64,000 bases of DNA from Azospirillum sp. TSH58 (GTDB lineage: Bacteria; Pseudomonadota; Alphaproteobacteria; Azospirillales; Azospirillaceae). The position numbers and the translations under genes were made by a program. Numbering within the stretch: the first letter of the stretch is position 1; each line of letters begins with the position of its first letter. The stretch lies in contig NZ_CP022367.1 in the NCBI RefSeq assembly GCF_003119115.1, positions 1,477,001 through 1,541,000 of the forward strand, in the 5' to 3' direction. Below the pieces are notes generated by a model, which was not told the origin of the DNA, searched no databases, and was given only the letters and a program-made list of their open reading frames with translations. Positions 9,431 to 17,393 of the stretch are shown one piece after another.

Positions 9431-10477
9431 TCAGCAGATGCGGGGAAGCTGCTCGCCGGACAGCCAATCGACGATGCGCTTGCCGCCGAAGCGCGTTTCC
9501 ATCTGCACGAAGCGATGGGAGTCCTCGACCACCGTGCCGATGACCGCGGCCTCGCTTCCCAACGGATGGGCGCGCATGGCCGCCAGCAGGCGCTCCGTGT
9601 CCTCCGCCGCGCAGATGGCGATCAGCTTGCCCTCGTTGGCGACATAAAGCGGGTCGAGCCCCAGGAGTTCGCAGGCTGCCGCGACCTCCGCCTTCAGCGG
9701 GATGTCGGCCTCGCGCAGCAGCATGCCGACTCCCGACTGGTGGGCGATCTCGTTCAGCGTCGTCGCCAGACCGCCGCGGGTCGGGTCGCGCAGCACATGC
9801 ACGTCCGGCACCGCCGCGACCATGCCGGCGACCAGCCCGTGCAGCGCCGCGCTGTCCGACCGGATGTCCGTCTCGAAGCTCAGATTCTCGCGGGTGGACA
9901 TGATGGCGACGCCATGGTCGCCCAGGGTGCCGCTGACCAGGATCGCGTCGCCGGGCCGCGCCCGCTCGCCGGACGGGGCGACGCCGGGGGGCACCACGCC
10001 GATGCCGGTGGTGGTGATGAAGACGCCGTCGCCCTTGCCGCGCTCCACCACCTTGGTGTCGCCGGTGACGATGGACACCCCGGCCTCCCGCGCCGCTTCG
10101 GCCATGCTGTCGACCAGCCGCTTCAGGTCGGCCAGCGGGAAGCCTTCCTCAAGGATGAAGCCGGCGGTCAGGTAGAGCGGCACCGCCCCGGCCATGGCGA
10201 CGTCGTTCACCGTGCCATGCACGGCCAGCGACCCGATGTCGCCGCCGGGAAAGAACAGCGGGGAGACGACGAAGCCGTCGGTCGTCACCACCATGCGCCC
10301 GGCGGGCGGGTCGAAGGCCGCCTGATCGTTGCCCTGGTCGAGCAGCGGGTTGGCGAAGGCAGCGGCGAACAGCTCCCGCACGAGCTGGGCCATGGCCTTG
10401 CCGCCCGATCCATGGCTCATGTCCACGGTGCCGCGGGCGAGGTCGAGCTTACGGGTGAAGAGGCGGCGGTCGGTCAT
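9431..10477 (-). CDS. hypE: Hydrogenase maturation factor HypE (carbamoyl dehydratase)
   Basis: A 348-residue HypE, which dehydrates the thiocarbamate on its own C-terminal Cys to thiocyanate, the source of the CN ligands of the NiFe site. It shows the PurM-like ATP-binding motif (MSHGSGGKAMAQLV), NDVAMAGAVP, GDTKVVERGKGDG, DPTRGGLATTLNE and ends in PRIC with the required terminal Cys. ATG at 10477 is preferred; another ATG lies four codons upstream at 10489. It follows hypC after a very short gap, where hypD would normally sit. It is the last gene of the maturation operon. Confidence 0.96.
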   Translation of the reverse strand: MTDRRLFTRKLDLARGTVDMSHGSGGKAMAQLVRELFAAAFANPLLDQGNDQAAFDPPAGRMVVTTDGFVVSPLFFPGGDIGSLAVHGTVNDVAMAGAVPLYLTAGFILEEGFPLADLKRLVDSMAEAAREAGVSIVTGDTKVVERGKGDGVFITTTGIGVVPPGVAPSGERARPGDAILVSGTLGDHGVAIMSTRENLSFETDIRSDSAALHGLVAGMVAAVPDVHVLRDPTRGGLATTLNEIAHQSGVGMLLREADIPLKAEVAAACELLGLDPLYVANEGKLIAICAAEDTERLLAAMRAHPLGSEAAVIGTVVEDSHRFVQMETRFGGKRIVDWLSGEQLPRIC

Positions 10478-10493
10478 GGCGGGGTCCATAAAA

Positions 10494-10724
10494 TCAGGCG
10501 GCGGTCGGCACGGTGCCGGTCTCGGCGAGCAGGGCGAGTGTTCGCTCCGCCTCCTCCGGATCGAGCTTGGACAGGGCGTAGCCGACATGGACGATCACAT
10601 AGTCGTCCACCGCCACCCCCTCGACCAGCGCCAGGGAGCAGGCGACCTTCACCCCGCCCAGGCTGACCGTGGCGCGGTCGTCCTCCAGAAGCTCGATCAC
10701 GCGGGCGGGGACGGCGAGGCACAT
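10494..10724 (-). CDS. hypC: Hydrogenase assembly chaperone HypC
   Basis: A 76-residue HypC starting MCLAVPARV; Cys2 is the residue that, after Met removal, binds iron together with HypD and carries the Fe(CN)2CO unit to the large subunit. The mid-protein HVGYAL segment is also typical. Its start codon lies 28 bases inside the 3' end of hypF in another frame, and AGGAAGGA within hypF serves as ribosome site, so translation is probably coupled. A second HypC-family member, hupF, opens the operon. Confidence 0.94.
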   Translation of the reverse strand: MCLAVPARVIELLEDDRATVSLGGVKVACSLALVEGVAVDDYVIVHVGYALSKLDPEEAERTLALLAETGTVPTAA

Positions 10725-12964
10725 GGGGGCGGTCCTTCCTGAAGCAAACTCTGCATGGCGACCCAGGCCTGTCCCAGGCCGAGCCCGCCGTCGTTGGCCG
10801 GCGCTTGGCGCGGCAGCAGCGCGGTGACGCCGCGCGCCGCAAAGCCGGTGGTCAGCCCCTCCGCCAGAACGGCGTTCATCAGGCAGCCGCCGGACAGGGC
10901 GATGCGGTCGAGGCCGCGCGCCGCCAGCTCCGGCATGGCCCAAGCGACCAGCGCCGCGACCAGGGTGCCATGGAACCGGTCCGCCCCCTCCTGCGCATTG
11001 ATCTGCAACAAACTTTCCAGCAGAGGGGTGAGGTCCAGCACGCCGCCGTCGATCCGCCAGCCGCCCTCCAGCACCGTGGGGCGGCGGACCAGCGATTCCA
11101 GGGCCATCGGCGCCTCGCCTTCGAAGCCGGCGACGGCACGAATTCCCAGCAGGCCGCAGGCGGCGTCGAACCAGCGTCCGCAGGAGCTGGTGGGCGGCGC
11201 GTTGATGCCCGCCTCGATCATCCGCCGCACGCCGTCGGCCGGGCCGCAGGCGGCGAAGCGCCCGGCGATCTCCGCGCCGCGCCCCATGCGGGCCAGCGCC
11301 GCCGCCGCCATGCGCCAGGGCTGGCGCGCCGCCACGTCGCCGCCCGGCTGGGCCAGCGGCGCCAGATGGCCGAGGCGGGTGAAGCGGGCGCACTCCACCA
11401 ACAGCATCTCCCCGCCCCAGGACCCGCCGTCCGCCCCCAGCCCGAAGCCGTCCAGCGCCAATCCAAGAGCCGGACCGTCCACGCCATGCTCGGCCAGCAC
11501 CGCGGCGATGTGGGCGTGGTGATGCTGCACCGGCAGCGTCGGCAGGCCGAGCGATTCGGCGAAGCGGGTGCTCTGGAAGTCGGGGTGGAGGTCGTGGGCG
11601 ACGGCCACCGGCTCCACCGCCAGGATGCCGCGCAGATGGGCGACGCTCTCCTCCAGGAAATCCAGGGTCGCCGCGTTGTCGAGGTCGCCGATGTGCTGGC
11701 TGAGGAAGGCTTCATTGCCGCGGGTCAGGCAGACGGTGGCCTTCAGATGCCCGCCGACCGCCAGCACCGACGGTCCGGGGCGCGGCAGGCGGATGGGGGC
11801 CGGAACATGGCCGCGCCCCCGCCGCAGGACAGCCGGCGCGCCCGCCACCACCCGCATCACGCTGTCGTCGGCGCGGATCAGGATGTCGCGGTCATGGTCG
11901 ACGATCAGGTCGGCGATGCCCGCCAGCCGTCGCCGGGCCTCGGCGTTGCCGATGGCGAGCGGTTCGCCGCCGGGGTTGGCGGAGGTCATGACCAGGGCGA
12001 GGTCCTGCGGCCGCTCCAGCCACGCCGTGCCGTCGGGCCGTCCGGCCGCCTCGTGGAACAGCAGATGATGGATCGGCGTGTAGGGCAGCATGATCCCCAG
12101 CCAGGCGAGGCCGGGGGCGATGGAATCGGGAAGCGTCGTGGCGCCGTCCCGCCGCCGCAACAGCACCACCGGCCGCGCCACCCCTTCCAACAATGCCCGT
12201 TCCGCCGCTCCGACCTCCACGAACCGTTCCGTGGAGGCAATGTTGGCGACCATCAGGGCGAAGGGCTTGCCGTTGCGTTGCTTGCGCGCGCGCAGCCGCT
12301 CCACCGCCGCCGCGTCGAACGCGTCGCAGGCGAGATGGAAGCCGCCCAGCCCCTTGATCGCGACGATCCGTCCGCCGCGCAGCGCGGCCAGCACCTCGTC
12401 GATGGAATGGGACAGGCGCGGGCCGCAGGCCGGGCAGGCGGTCGGCTGGGCGTGGAAGCGGCGGTCGGCGGGGTCGGCGTATTCGGCGGCGCAGTCCGGG
12501 CAGAGGGGGAAGCCCGCCATGGCGGTCTGCGGCCGGTCGTAGGGCAGGCCGCGCGTGATGGTGAAGCGCGGCCCGCAATGGGTGCAGTTGAGGAACGGAT
12601 AGCGGTAGCGCCGGTCCGTCGGGTCGAACAGTTCGGCCAGACAGGCCGGGCAGACGGCGGCGTCGGGAGCAATCCCGGTGCTGACCGCGCCGCGCCGCGA
12701 GGCACGGATGGCGAAGCCCATCTCGCCGGACTGGACGGGAATCTCGACCGTCTCAATCGCGTCGATCCGCGCCAACGGCGGGGCTTCTTCCGTCAGCGCG
12801 GCCAGAAGGCGTTCCGCGGCGTCGCCTTGAATTTCCGCCAGCACGCCGTCCCCGTCGTTTAGCACCCAGCCGGTCAGGGCGAAGCGGTGCGCCAGCCCAT
12901 GCAGGAAGGGCCGGAAGCCGACCCCCTGCACCTGCCCACGGACCCGGATGCGCCGTCGCTTCAC
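10697..12964 (-). CDS. hypF: Carbamoyltransferase HypF
   Basis: A 755-residue HypF, which transfers the carbamoyl group of carbamoyl phosphate to the C-terminal Cys of HypE. Domains in order: acylphosphatase-like (VRGQVQGVGFRPFL near the N-terminus), two zinc-finger motifs (CPACLAELFDPTDRRYRYPF...CTHC and CPDCAAEY...CPAC), a YrdC-like domain (RIVAIKGLGGFHLACDAFD), and a Kae1-like carbamoyltransferase domain (HHHAHIAAVLAEHG, and SGGCLMNAVLAEGL near the end). The start is GTG at 12964, overlapping the hypB stop as GTGA. Full length for the family. Confidence 0.96.
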   Translation of the reverse strand: MKRRRIRVRGQVQGVGFRPFLHGLAHRFALTGWVLNDGDGVLAEIQGDAAERLLAALTEEAPPLARIDAIETVEIPVQSGEMGFAIRASRRGAVSTGIAPDAAVCPACLAELFDPTDRRYRYPFLNCTHCGPRFTITRGLPYDRPQTAMAGFPLCPDCAAEYADPADRRFHAQPTACPACGPRLSHSIDEVLAALRGGRIVAIKGLGGFHLACDAFDAAAVERLRARKQRNGKPFALMVANIASTERFVEVGAAERALLEGVARPVVLLRRRDGATTLPDSIAPGLAWLGIMLPYTPIHHLLFHEAAGRPDGTAWLERPQDLALVMTSANPGGEPLAIGNAEARRRLAGIADLIVDHDRDILIRADDSVMRVVAGAPAVLRRGRGHVPAPIRLPRPGPSVLAVGGHLKATVCLTRGNEAFLSQHIGDLDNAATLDFLEESVAHLRGILAVEPVAVAHDLHPDFQSTRFAESLGLPTLPVQHHHAHIAAVLAEHGVDGPALGLALDGFGLGADGGSWGGEMLLVECARFTRLGHLAPLAQPGGDVAARQPWRMAAAALARMGRGAEIAGRFAACGPADGVRRMIEAGINAPPTSSCGRWFDAACGLLGIRAVAGFEGEAPMALESLVRRPTVLEGGWRIDGGVLDLTPLLESLLQINAQEGADRFHGTLVAALVAWAMPELAARGLDRIALSGGCLMNAVLAEGLTTGFAARGVTALLPRQAPANDGGLGLGQAWVAMQSLLQEGPPPCASPSPPA

Positions 12965-13875
12965 CGCGCGGCGACCGCCTTTGCAAGCCCCTCTTCGATC
13001 CAGCCGTACCAGTCCTCCAGCCCCTGGCCGCCGGTGGCGGAGACCTCGATCACGCGGAGGTCGGGCTTCAACTGGCGGGCGTAGGCGATCATGCGCGCCA
13101 CGTCGAAGGTCAGGTGCGGCAGAAGATCGACCTTGTTGACCAGAAGCAGGTCGGCGCCGGCGAACATCGCCGGGTATTTCAGCGGCTTGTCCTCCCCTTC
13201 CGTCACCGAGAGCACGACGACCTTGTGCGCCTCGCCGAGGTCGAAGCCGGCCGGGCAGACGAGGTTGCCGACATTCTCGATGAACAGGACGCTGCCCGTC
13301 TCCACCGGCAGGCGTCCCACCGCCTGGGTGACCATCTGGGCGTCGAGATGGCAACCCTTGCCGGTGTTGACCTGGATGGCCGGCGTGCCGGTGGCGCGGA
13401 TGCGGTCGGCGTCGAAGGAGGTCTGCTGGTCGCCCTCGATCACCGCCATCGGGAAGCGGCCCTTCAGGTCGGTCAGCGTGCGGGTCAGCAGGGTCGTCTT
13501 GCCCGAACCGGGGCTGGACATCAGGTTCAGCACGAACACGCCCTTGGCCGCGAACAGCTGGCGGTTCACCGCGGCGAAGCTGTCGTTCTTGGCGAGGATG
13601 TCCTGTTCGATGGCGACCAGTCGGGTCTGCGACAGGCCCGGCACCTCGGTCCCCGCCGGGCCGCGGCCGAGGTCGATGGTGCCGTGGTCGTGGCCATGAT
13701 CGTGGTCGTCGCCGTGCGTGTGCCGGTAGACCTTGCCGTCCGGGCCGACATGCTCGTGGCTGTGGTGTTCATGATCATGGTGGTGATGGTCATGACCATG
13801 CTGGTGATGATGGCCGTGCGCGTGGCCGGCTTCGATTTTCGTTTCGCCTTCGGCGCAGCCGCAGACCGTGCACAT
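12961..13875 (-). CDS. hypB: Nickel-storing GTPase HypB
   Basis: A 304-residue HypB, the SIMIBI GTPase that delivers nickel to the hydrogenase large subunit. The N-terminus has the CxxCGC nickel site (MCTVCGC), followed by a His-rich stretch (about residues 18-65) characteristic of versions that also store nickel. The G domain has Walker A SSPGSGKTTLL near residue 123, EGDQQTSFDADRI, FIENVGNLVCPA and the NKVD specificity motif. It overlaps hypA by one base (TGATG) and hypF by GTGA. The rich His tract fits uptake-hydrogenase loci of plant-associated bacteria. Confidence 0.97.
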   Translation of the reverse strand: MCTVCGCAEGETKIEAGHAHGHHHQHGHDHHHHDHEHHSHEHVGPDGKVYRHTHGDDHDHGHDHGTIDLGRGPAGTEVPGLSQTRLVAIEQDILAKNDSFAAVNRQLFAAKGVFVLNLMSSPGSGKTTLLTRTLTDLKGRFPMAVIEGDQQTSFDADRIRATGTPAIQVNTGKGCHLDAQMVTQAVGRLPVETGSVLFIENVGNLVCPAGFDLGEAHKVVVLSVTEGEDKPLKYPAMFAGADLLLVNKVDLLPHLTFDVARMIAYARQLKPDLRVIEVSATGGQGLEDWYGWIEEGLAKAVAAR

Positions 13876-14216
13876 CACTCCACCTCCAGTTCCTTGACGC
13901 GCATTTCCTCGCCACCGGTCACCACGAGCTGGTGGCCGCCGCATTCCGGGCAGGGGTCCGACCGCTCGGGGAGCGGGACCGGCTTCTCGCAGGACAGGCA
14001 GAAGGCCTGACCCGGCGGGCGTTCGATGTCCAGAACGGCGCCCTCCGCGATGGTGCCGCGGCTGACCGCGTCGAAGCCGAAGGCGATGGCCTGCGGTTCG
14101 ACGTGGGACAGGGTGCCGATGACCAGCCGCACCATTTTCACCCTCGTGAATCCCTGGGCCGCGGCCTGATCGCGGATCACGTCGATGATGCCCTGGCTGA
14201 GCGCCAGCTCGTGCAT
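13875..14216 (-). CDS. hypA: Nickel insertion protein HypA
   Basis: A 113-residue HypA that works with HypB in nickel insertion. The N-terminal MHELALSQ holds the MHE nickel-binding motif; the zinc site is the pair CLSC and CPEC separated by about 13 residues. Length is exactly family-typical. It starts three bases after the end of hupK and overlaps hypB. Confidence 0.96.
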   Translation of the reverse strand: MHELALSQGIIDVIRDQAAAQGFTRVKMVRLVIGTLSHVEPQAIAFGFDAVSRGTIAEGAVLDIERPPGQAFCLSCEKPVPLPERSDPCPECGGHQLVVTGGEEMRVKELEVE

Positions 14217-14219
14217 GGG

Positions 14220-15389
14220 TCAGTCCTCGTCCTGAATCGTGATGGTGGAGGCCACGCAGGGGTCGAGCGCCGCCACCAGGAGACCCGCGCGCTCGGCCAG
14301 AGCGTCATCGGCTGCAGCGCCGGCCAAGCCCTGGGCCAGCGGCCCGTCCACGGCGAAGTTCCATTCGGTCGGCGCCACGATGCGGCAATCGGTGATGCGG
14401 CCATCCTCCAGACGCAGCCAGTGGGCGAGGCGACCGCGGGCCGTTTCGACGGCGCCGCTCCCCGCGCCGTGCCGGGCGGTGCCATTGTCCGGAGCCGGTT
14501 CGGCATCCTCCAGGCGGTTCGACCACTCTGTCAGACGCTCCGCCAGTCCGGCCAATTCGACAAGCCGGGCGGCGGCGTGGGCGGCGAGGCCGGAGCCGTG
14601 CCGGGCCAGCAACGCGGCGACCAGCGGATGCGCGCTCTGGCGGGCCAGCGGTCCGGTGTGGGCCGGGGCGCCGTCCTGCCGGGGGCTCTCGGAAAACGCC
14701 ACGTCGGCGGACAGCCGCACGCCGAACCATCCTGCCGGATGCGGTTCCAGTGCCGCCACGCCGCAGGCACCGAAGCCCGCCATGTCCGGCGCCAGGATGC
14801 GGCGCATCAGCCGCGCCGCGGACGTCCCGCCCGCACCGGCCCAGCGCTCAAGCTCCGCCATGCCGGCGGGGGGAGGGGCGGCGAAGACGGCGCGTTCCAG
14901 CCCGTCGCGCAGGGCCGCGATGGCGGTGGTCAGGGCGGCGCGGTCGGGCCGCAGGGCGCCGCCGCCGGGACGCAGCCCGTCGCGGGCCGGGTAAAGCGCG
15001 GGACGGATCGCCGCCGCCGCGGCGCGCAGACCGGCCAGTTCCCTGGGCTGCGGCGCCTCGCCCAGCCGCGCCGGCCAGTCGATCAGAACCTGCCAGGCGT
15101 GGTTCGTCGCGGCTTCCGCGTCGGCCAGCAGGGCGCGGGCGGCAGCGTGAGGCCGGGCGTCGAGGCCGAGCGCTCCCTCCAAAGCCTCCGCCGCAGCCAG
15201 CGACTGGGCGGTGCCGCACAGGCTGAACAGCAGCGGCACGAGGCGCATCGCCTCGTCGGGCGTGCGTCCGCACAGGGCGCGGGCGGCGGAGGGGCGGCGG
15301 ACCTGCACCGACACGGCGCGCAACCGCCCGGCAGCGGTTTCCAGCCGCACCGCCACGCTGCCTTCCAGCCCGGCGCCCGTCCCGCTCAT
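14220..15389 (-). CDS. hupK: Hydrogenase expression/formation protein HupK
   Basis: A 389-residue protein of the HupK family, found in rhizobial and related uptake-hydrogenase clusters and distantly similar to the hydrogenase large subunit; it is thought to be a scaffold for the Fe(CN)2CO cofactor. Visible similarities are LVPLLFSLCGTAQSLAAAEA (an L2-like RxCG remnant in which one Cys remains), WLRLEDGRITDCRIVAPTEWNF, and a C-terminal DPCVAS that recalls the DPCxxC motif with one Cys lost. ATG at 15389 overlaps the hupIJ stop by ATGA. A longer frame upstream is noise. Confidence 0.85.
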   Translation of the reverse strand: MSGTGAGLEGSVAVRLETAAGRLRAVSVQVRRPSAARALCGRTPDEAMRLVPLLFSLCGTAQSLAAAEALEGALGLDARPHAAARALLADAEAATNHAWQVLIDWPARLGEAPQPRELAGLRAAAAAIRPALYPARDGLRPGGGALRPDRAALTTAIAALRDGLERAVFAAPPPAGMAELERWAGAGGTSAARLMRRILAPDMAGFGACGVAALEPHPAGWFGVRLSADVAFSESPRQDGAPAHTGPLARQSAHPLVAALLARHGSGLAAHAAARLVELAGLAERLTEWSNRLEDAEPAPDNGTARHGAGSGAVETARGRLAHWLRLEDGRITDCRIVAPTEWNFAVDGPLAQGLAGAAADDALAERAGLLVAALDPCVASTITIQDED

Positions 15390-16090
15390 CGGCGCGCTCT
15401 TCCGAACAGGGAGCGGCGGGACAGGGCGGGCTTCGCCGCCTCCGCATCGCTTGCCGGCGACGGTTCGGTCAGTGGCGCCGGTTGCTGCGGTTCCCGCATC
15501 AGATGGTCGAGCGCCAGCGCGGCGGCGGCGCGGGCGTCCGGCTGATCGGTGAACACGTTCATCGCCGAGGCGAGCGGGATCACCGCCAAGGTCCCCAGAA
15601 CGCCCACCCGCGCCGCGGTGAAGCGGTAGGCGCCGGAGGGCAGGGCGATGTCCACCTTGTCGCCGTCGCGCCGGTCCGCCCACGAGGCGGGATCGCGCGG
15701 GATCAGCACGGCGTTCAGGAACCAGGGGGCGATGACGCAGCCGATCCAGCCCGGCCCGTGGGGGCGGAACCCCAGCGCCTCCACCGCCAGGGCGGCGTTG
15801 CAGATGGGAACGCCGGCCATGTCGCGCTCCGCGATCAGGCGGTAGCTGGCGGTCAGGGCGGCGACGCGCGCGTCCATGGGATCGCCGTCCGGCGGTGCGA
15901 CGACGGTGAAGCCATGCTGCGGGCCGCCGCAACCCGGACAGCGCCAATAGTCCGGCAGGCCGCCGAAGGGCGTTCCCGGCGGCACCTCCCGTCCCGGATC
16001 GCCCGCCGCGGGGTCGTAGACCGCGCCGCAAGCCCCGCAGGACGGGCGCGCGTCGGCAGCGAAACCCGCCTCGGGGGCGCCGGGGATCAC
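15386..16090 (-). CDS. Rubredoxin-HybE/HupJ fusion hydrogenase chaperone
   Basis: A 234-residue protein with an N-terminal rubredoxin (CGAC at 18-21, GTPFGGLPDYWRCPGC with C51 and C54) joined to a HybE/HupJ-type assembly chaperone (NAALAVEALGFRPHG, then APWFLNAVLIPRDPASW). In Rhizobium leguminosarum these are separate proteins, HupI and HupJ. HybE-type chaperones bind the Tat-exported small subunit before folding is complete, and HupI helps cluster assembly under oxygen. The start is GTG at 16090, overlapping the hupF stop (GTGA). The joined arrangement would bring both activities to the same precursor; this is inference. Confidence 0.9.
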   Translation of the reverse strand: MIPGAPEAGFAADARPSCGACGAVYDPAAGDPGREVPPGTPFGGLPDYWRCPGCGGPQHGFTVVAPPDGDPMDARVAALTASYRLIAERDMAGVPICNAALAVEALGFRPHGPGWIGCVIAPWFLNAVLIPRDPASWADRRDGDKVDIALPSGAYRFTAARVGVLGTLAVIPLASAMNVFTDQPDARAAAALALDHLMREPQQPAPLTEPSPASDAEAAKPALSRRSLFGRARR

Positions 16091-16359
16091 GCGTCCACCT
16101 TTCCCATGAGGTCGGCGAACAGGTGGTCCACGTTCTCCCCCTGCGCGGCCAGCAGGATGGCGTCGAGCGCGCGGTTCAGCGGCTCCACCTCATCCACCTC
16201 CAGCGGGCGGACGGCGCGGTCGAGATGGACCAGCACCCAGCCGCCTTCCGGGACCTCCTCGATCAGCATGACGTTGACGCGCCGCTCCTCGCCGCGGCCG
16301 GCGCAGCGCGCGGTGAAGCCGTCGGTCTCCAGGACCTGCATCGGAATGCCGAGACACAT
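16087..16359 (-). CDS. hupF: HypC/HupF-family hydrogenase chaperone
   Basis: A 90-residue HypC paralogue starting MCLGIPMQV, with the essential Cys2 and VLVHLDRAV. It has the extended C-terminal part (LDAILLAAQGENVDHLFADL) typical of HupF, which in Rhizobium protects the large subunit during assembly in air. ATG at 16359 is chosen because Cys2 must follow Met; the longer frame upstream is not plausible. It is the first gene of the maturation operon. Confidence 0.92.
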   Translation of the reverse strand: MCLGIPMQVLETDGFTARCAGRGEERRVNVMLIEEVPEGGWVLVHLDRAVRPLEVDEVEPLNRALDAILLAAQGENVDHLFADLMGKVDA

Positions 16360-16444
16360 GCGCGCGCCCTCACGCGGGGAAGCCAACTCATCGGATTGCT
16401 GTCCGTTCAACTGCGGCATCTTGACCGGGGGTTGAATCCGCACA

Positions 16445-16458
16445 TTGATGTGCGTCAA
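16445..16458. promoter_or_regulatory. FNR/FixK-type box between hupF and hupE
   Basis: TTGAT-GTGC-GTCAA matches nine of ten positions of the TTGAT-N4-ATCAA consensus of Fnr/FixK regulators. It lies between the divergent hupF (start 16359) and hupE (start 16596), about 92 and 144 bases from the two start codons, so it could serve either or both. Fnr-type control of hyp genes is known in Rhizobium leguminosarum. Confidence 0.65.
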
Positions 16459-16595
16459 ACATGCGGTCCGACGTAATTTCATGGCGCTCCGCCATTTCCA
16501 ATCGGAACGGTTCTGCTAAAGTGGCGACCGCTTCGCGCGCGATGGGGTAGGGGTCGGTCGTGCGCCGTTCAACGATACAGCAGGGGTTTTCACGG

Positions 16596-17198
16596 ATGAA
16601 ACGTTTCGCTCTCGCGTCGGCCACCGCGGCGGCGGCCCTGGCCGCGCTGCCCAACGCGGCGCTCGCCCACACCTTCGGCGCCCACGACGCCGGGCTCGTC
16701 CATGGCTTCCTGCACCCGGTCGGCGGCTGGGATCACCTGCTGGCCATGGTCGCCGTCGGCCTGTGGGCCGCGCAGCGCGGCGGCAAGGCCCTGTGGGCGC
16801 TGCCGGTGGCCTTTGTCGGCGCGATGATCGGCGGCGGCCTGCTGGGTCTGGCCGGCATCGACCTGCCGCAGGTCGAGCTTGGCATCGTCCTGTCCGTGGT
16901 CGCCCTGGGCGCCCTGATCGCCCTGCAGTCCCGCCTGCCGCTGCTGGCTTCCGCCGGCGTGGTCGCCCTGTTCGCCGTGTTCCACGGCCACGCCCACGGT
17001 GCCGAGATGCCGGAGGCGGCGGAGCCGCTGCTCTACGGCCTGGGCTTCGCCCTGTCGACCGCGCTGCTGCACGGTGCCGGCATCGGCGCCGCCCTGTCGC
17101 TGCGCCGTCTGGTGGAAGGCCGCAAGGGCGCCCTGGCGCTGCGCGGCACGGGCGCCGTGGTCGGTCTGGCCGGCGTGGCGCTGCTCGCGCTGGGCTGA
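16596..17198 (+). CDS. hupE: HupE/UreJ-family nickel permease
   Basis: A 200-residue inner-membrane protein with a signal-like N-terminus (MKRFALASATAAAALAALPNAALA) and about six hydrophobic segments. The family signature HPVGGWDHLLAM fits the Hx5DH nickel-transport motif, and FAVFHGHAHGAEMP supplies further His residues. HupE imports nickel for hydrogenase. ATG at 16596 is preceded by AGGGGT. It is followed by a strong terminator, so it forms its own unit, opposite in direction to the hydrogenase operons. Confidence 0.94.
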   Translation: MKRFALASATAAAALAALPNAALAHTFGAHDAGLVHGFLHPVGGWDHLLAMVAVGLWAAQRGGKALWALPVAFVGAMIGGGLLGLAGIDLPQVELGIVLSVVALGALIALQSRLPLLASAGVVALFAVFHGHAHGAEMPEAAEPLLYGLGFALSTALLHGAGIGAALSLRRLVEGRKGALALRGTGAVVGLAGVALLALG

Positions 17199-17246
17199 TC
17201 GCCGGAAGCGCGATAGGGACGGGCGGCAAGAAGCCCGGCAGGAAGG

Positions 17247-17278
17247 AAGGCCCGGCGAAGCGATTCGCCGGGCCTTTT
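17247..17278 (+). terminator. Intrinsic terminator of hupE
   Basis: A perfect 13-bp stem, AAGGCCCGGCGAA (17247-17259) and TTCGCCGGGCCTT (17264-17276), with a GCGA loop and a short T run. It sits 49 bases after the hupE stop. Confidence 0.9.
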
Positions 17279-17393
17279 CATTGTCCCGAAAACTTTACGA
17301 GGACGCCCTTCCTTTCCAGTGGGCACCCTTCGCATGTTCCTATATTTGGTTGCTATCCCTGACCGAATCCCAATCAAGAGTCGTGTTCTGCCG

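Noticed and set aside
10478..10493. Remnant of hypD between hypC and hypE
   Set aside because: Only about 16 bases remain, with nothing that could be a fragment of a 370-residue gene.
14220..15389. HupK as a broken second large subunit
   Set aside because: Length, position between hupJ and hypA, and the degenerate Cys motifs fit the HupK family better than a pseudogene.
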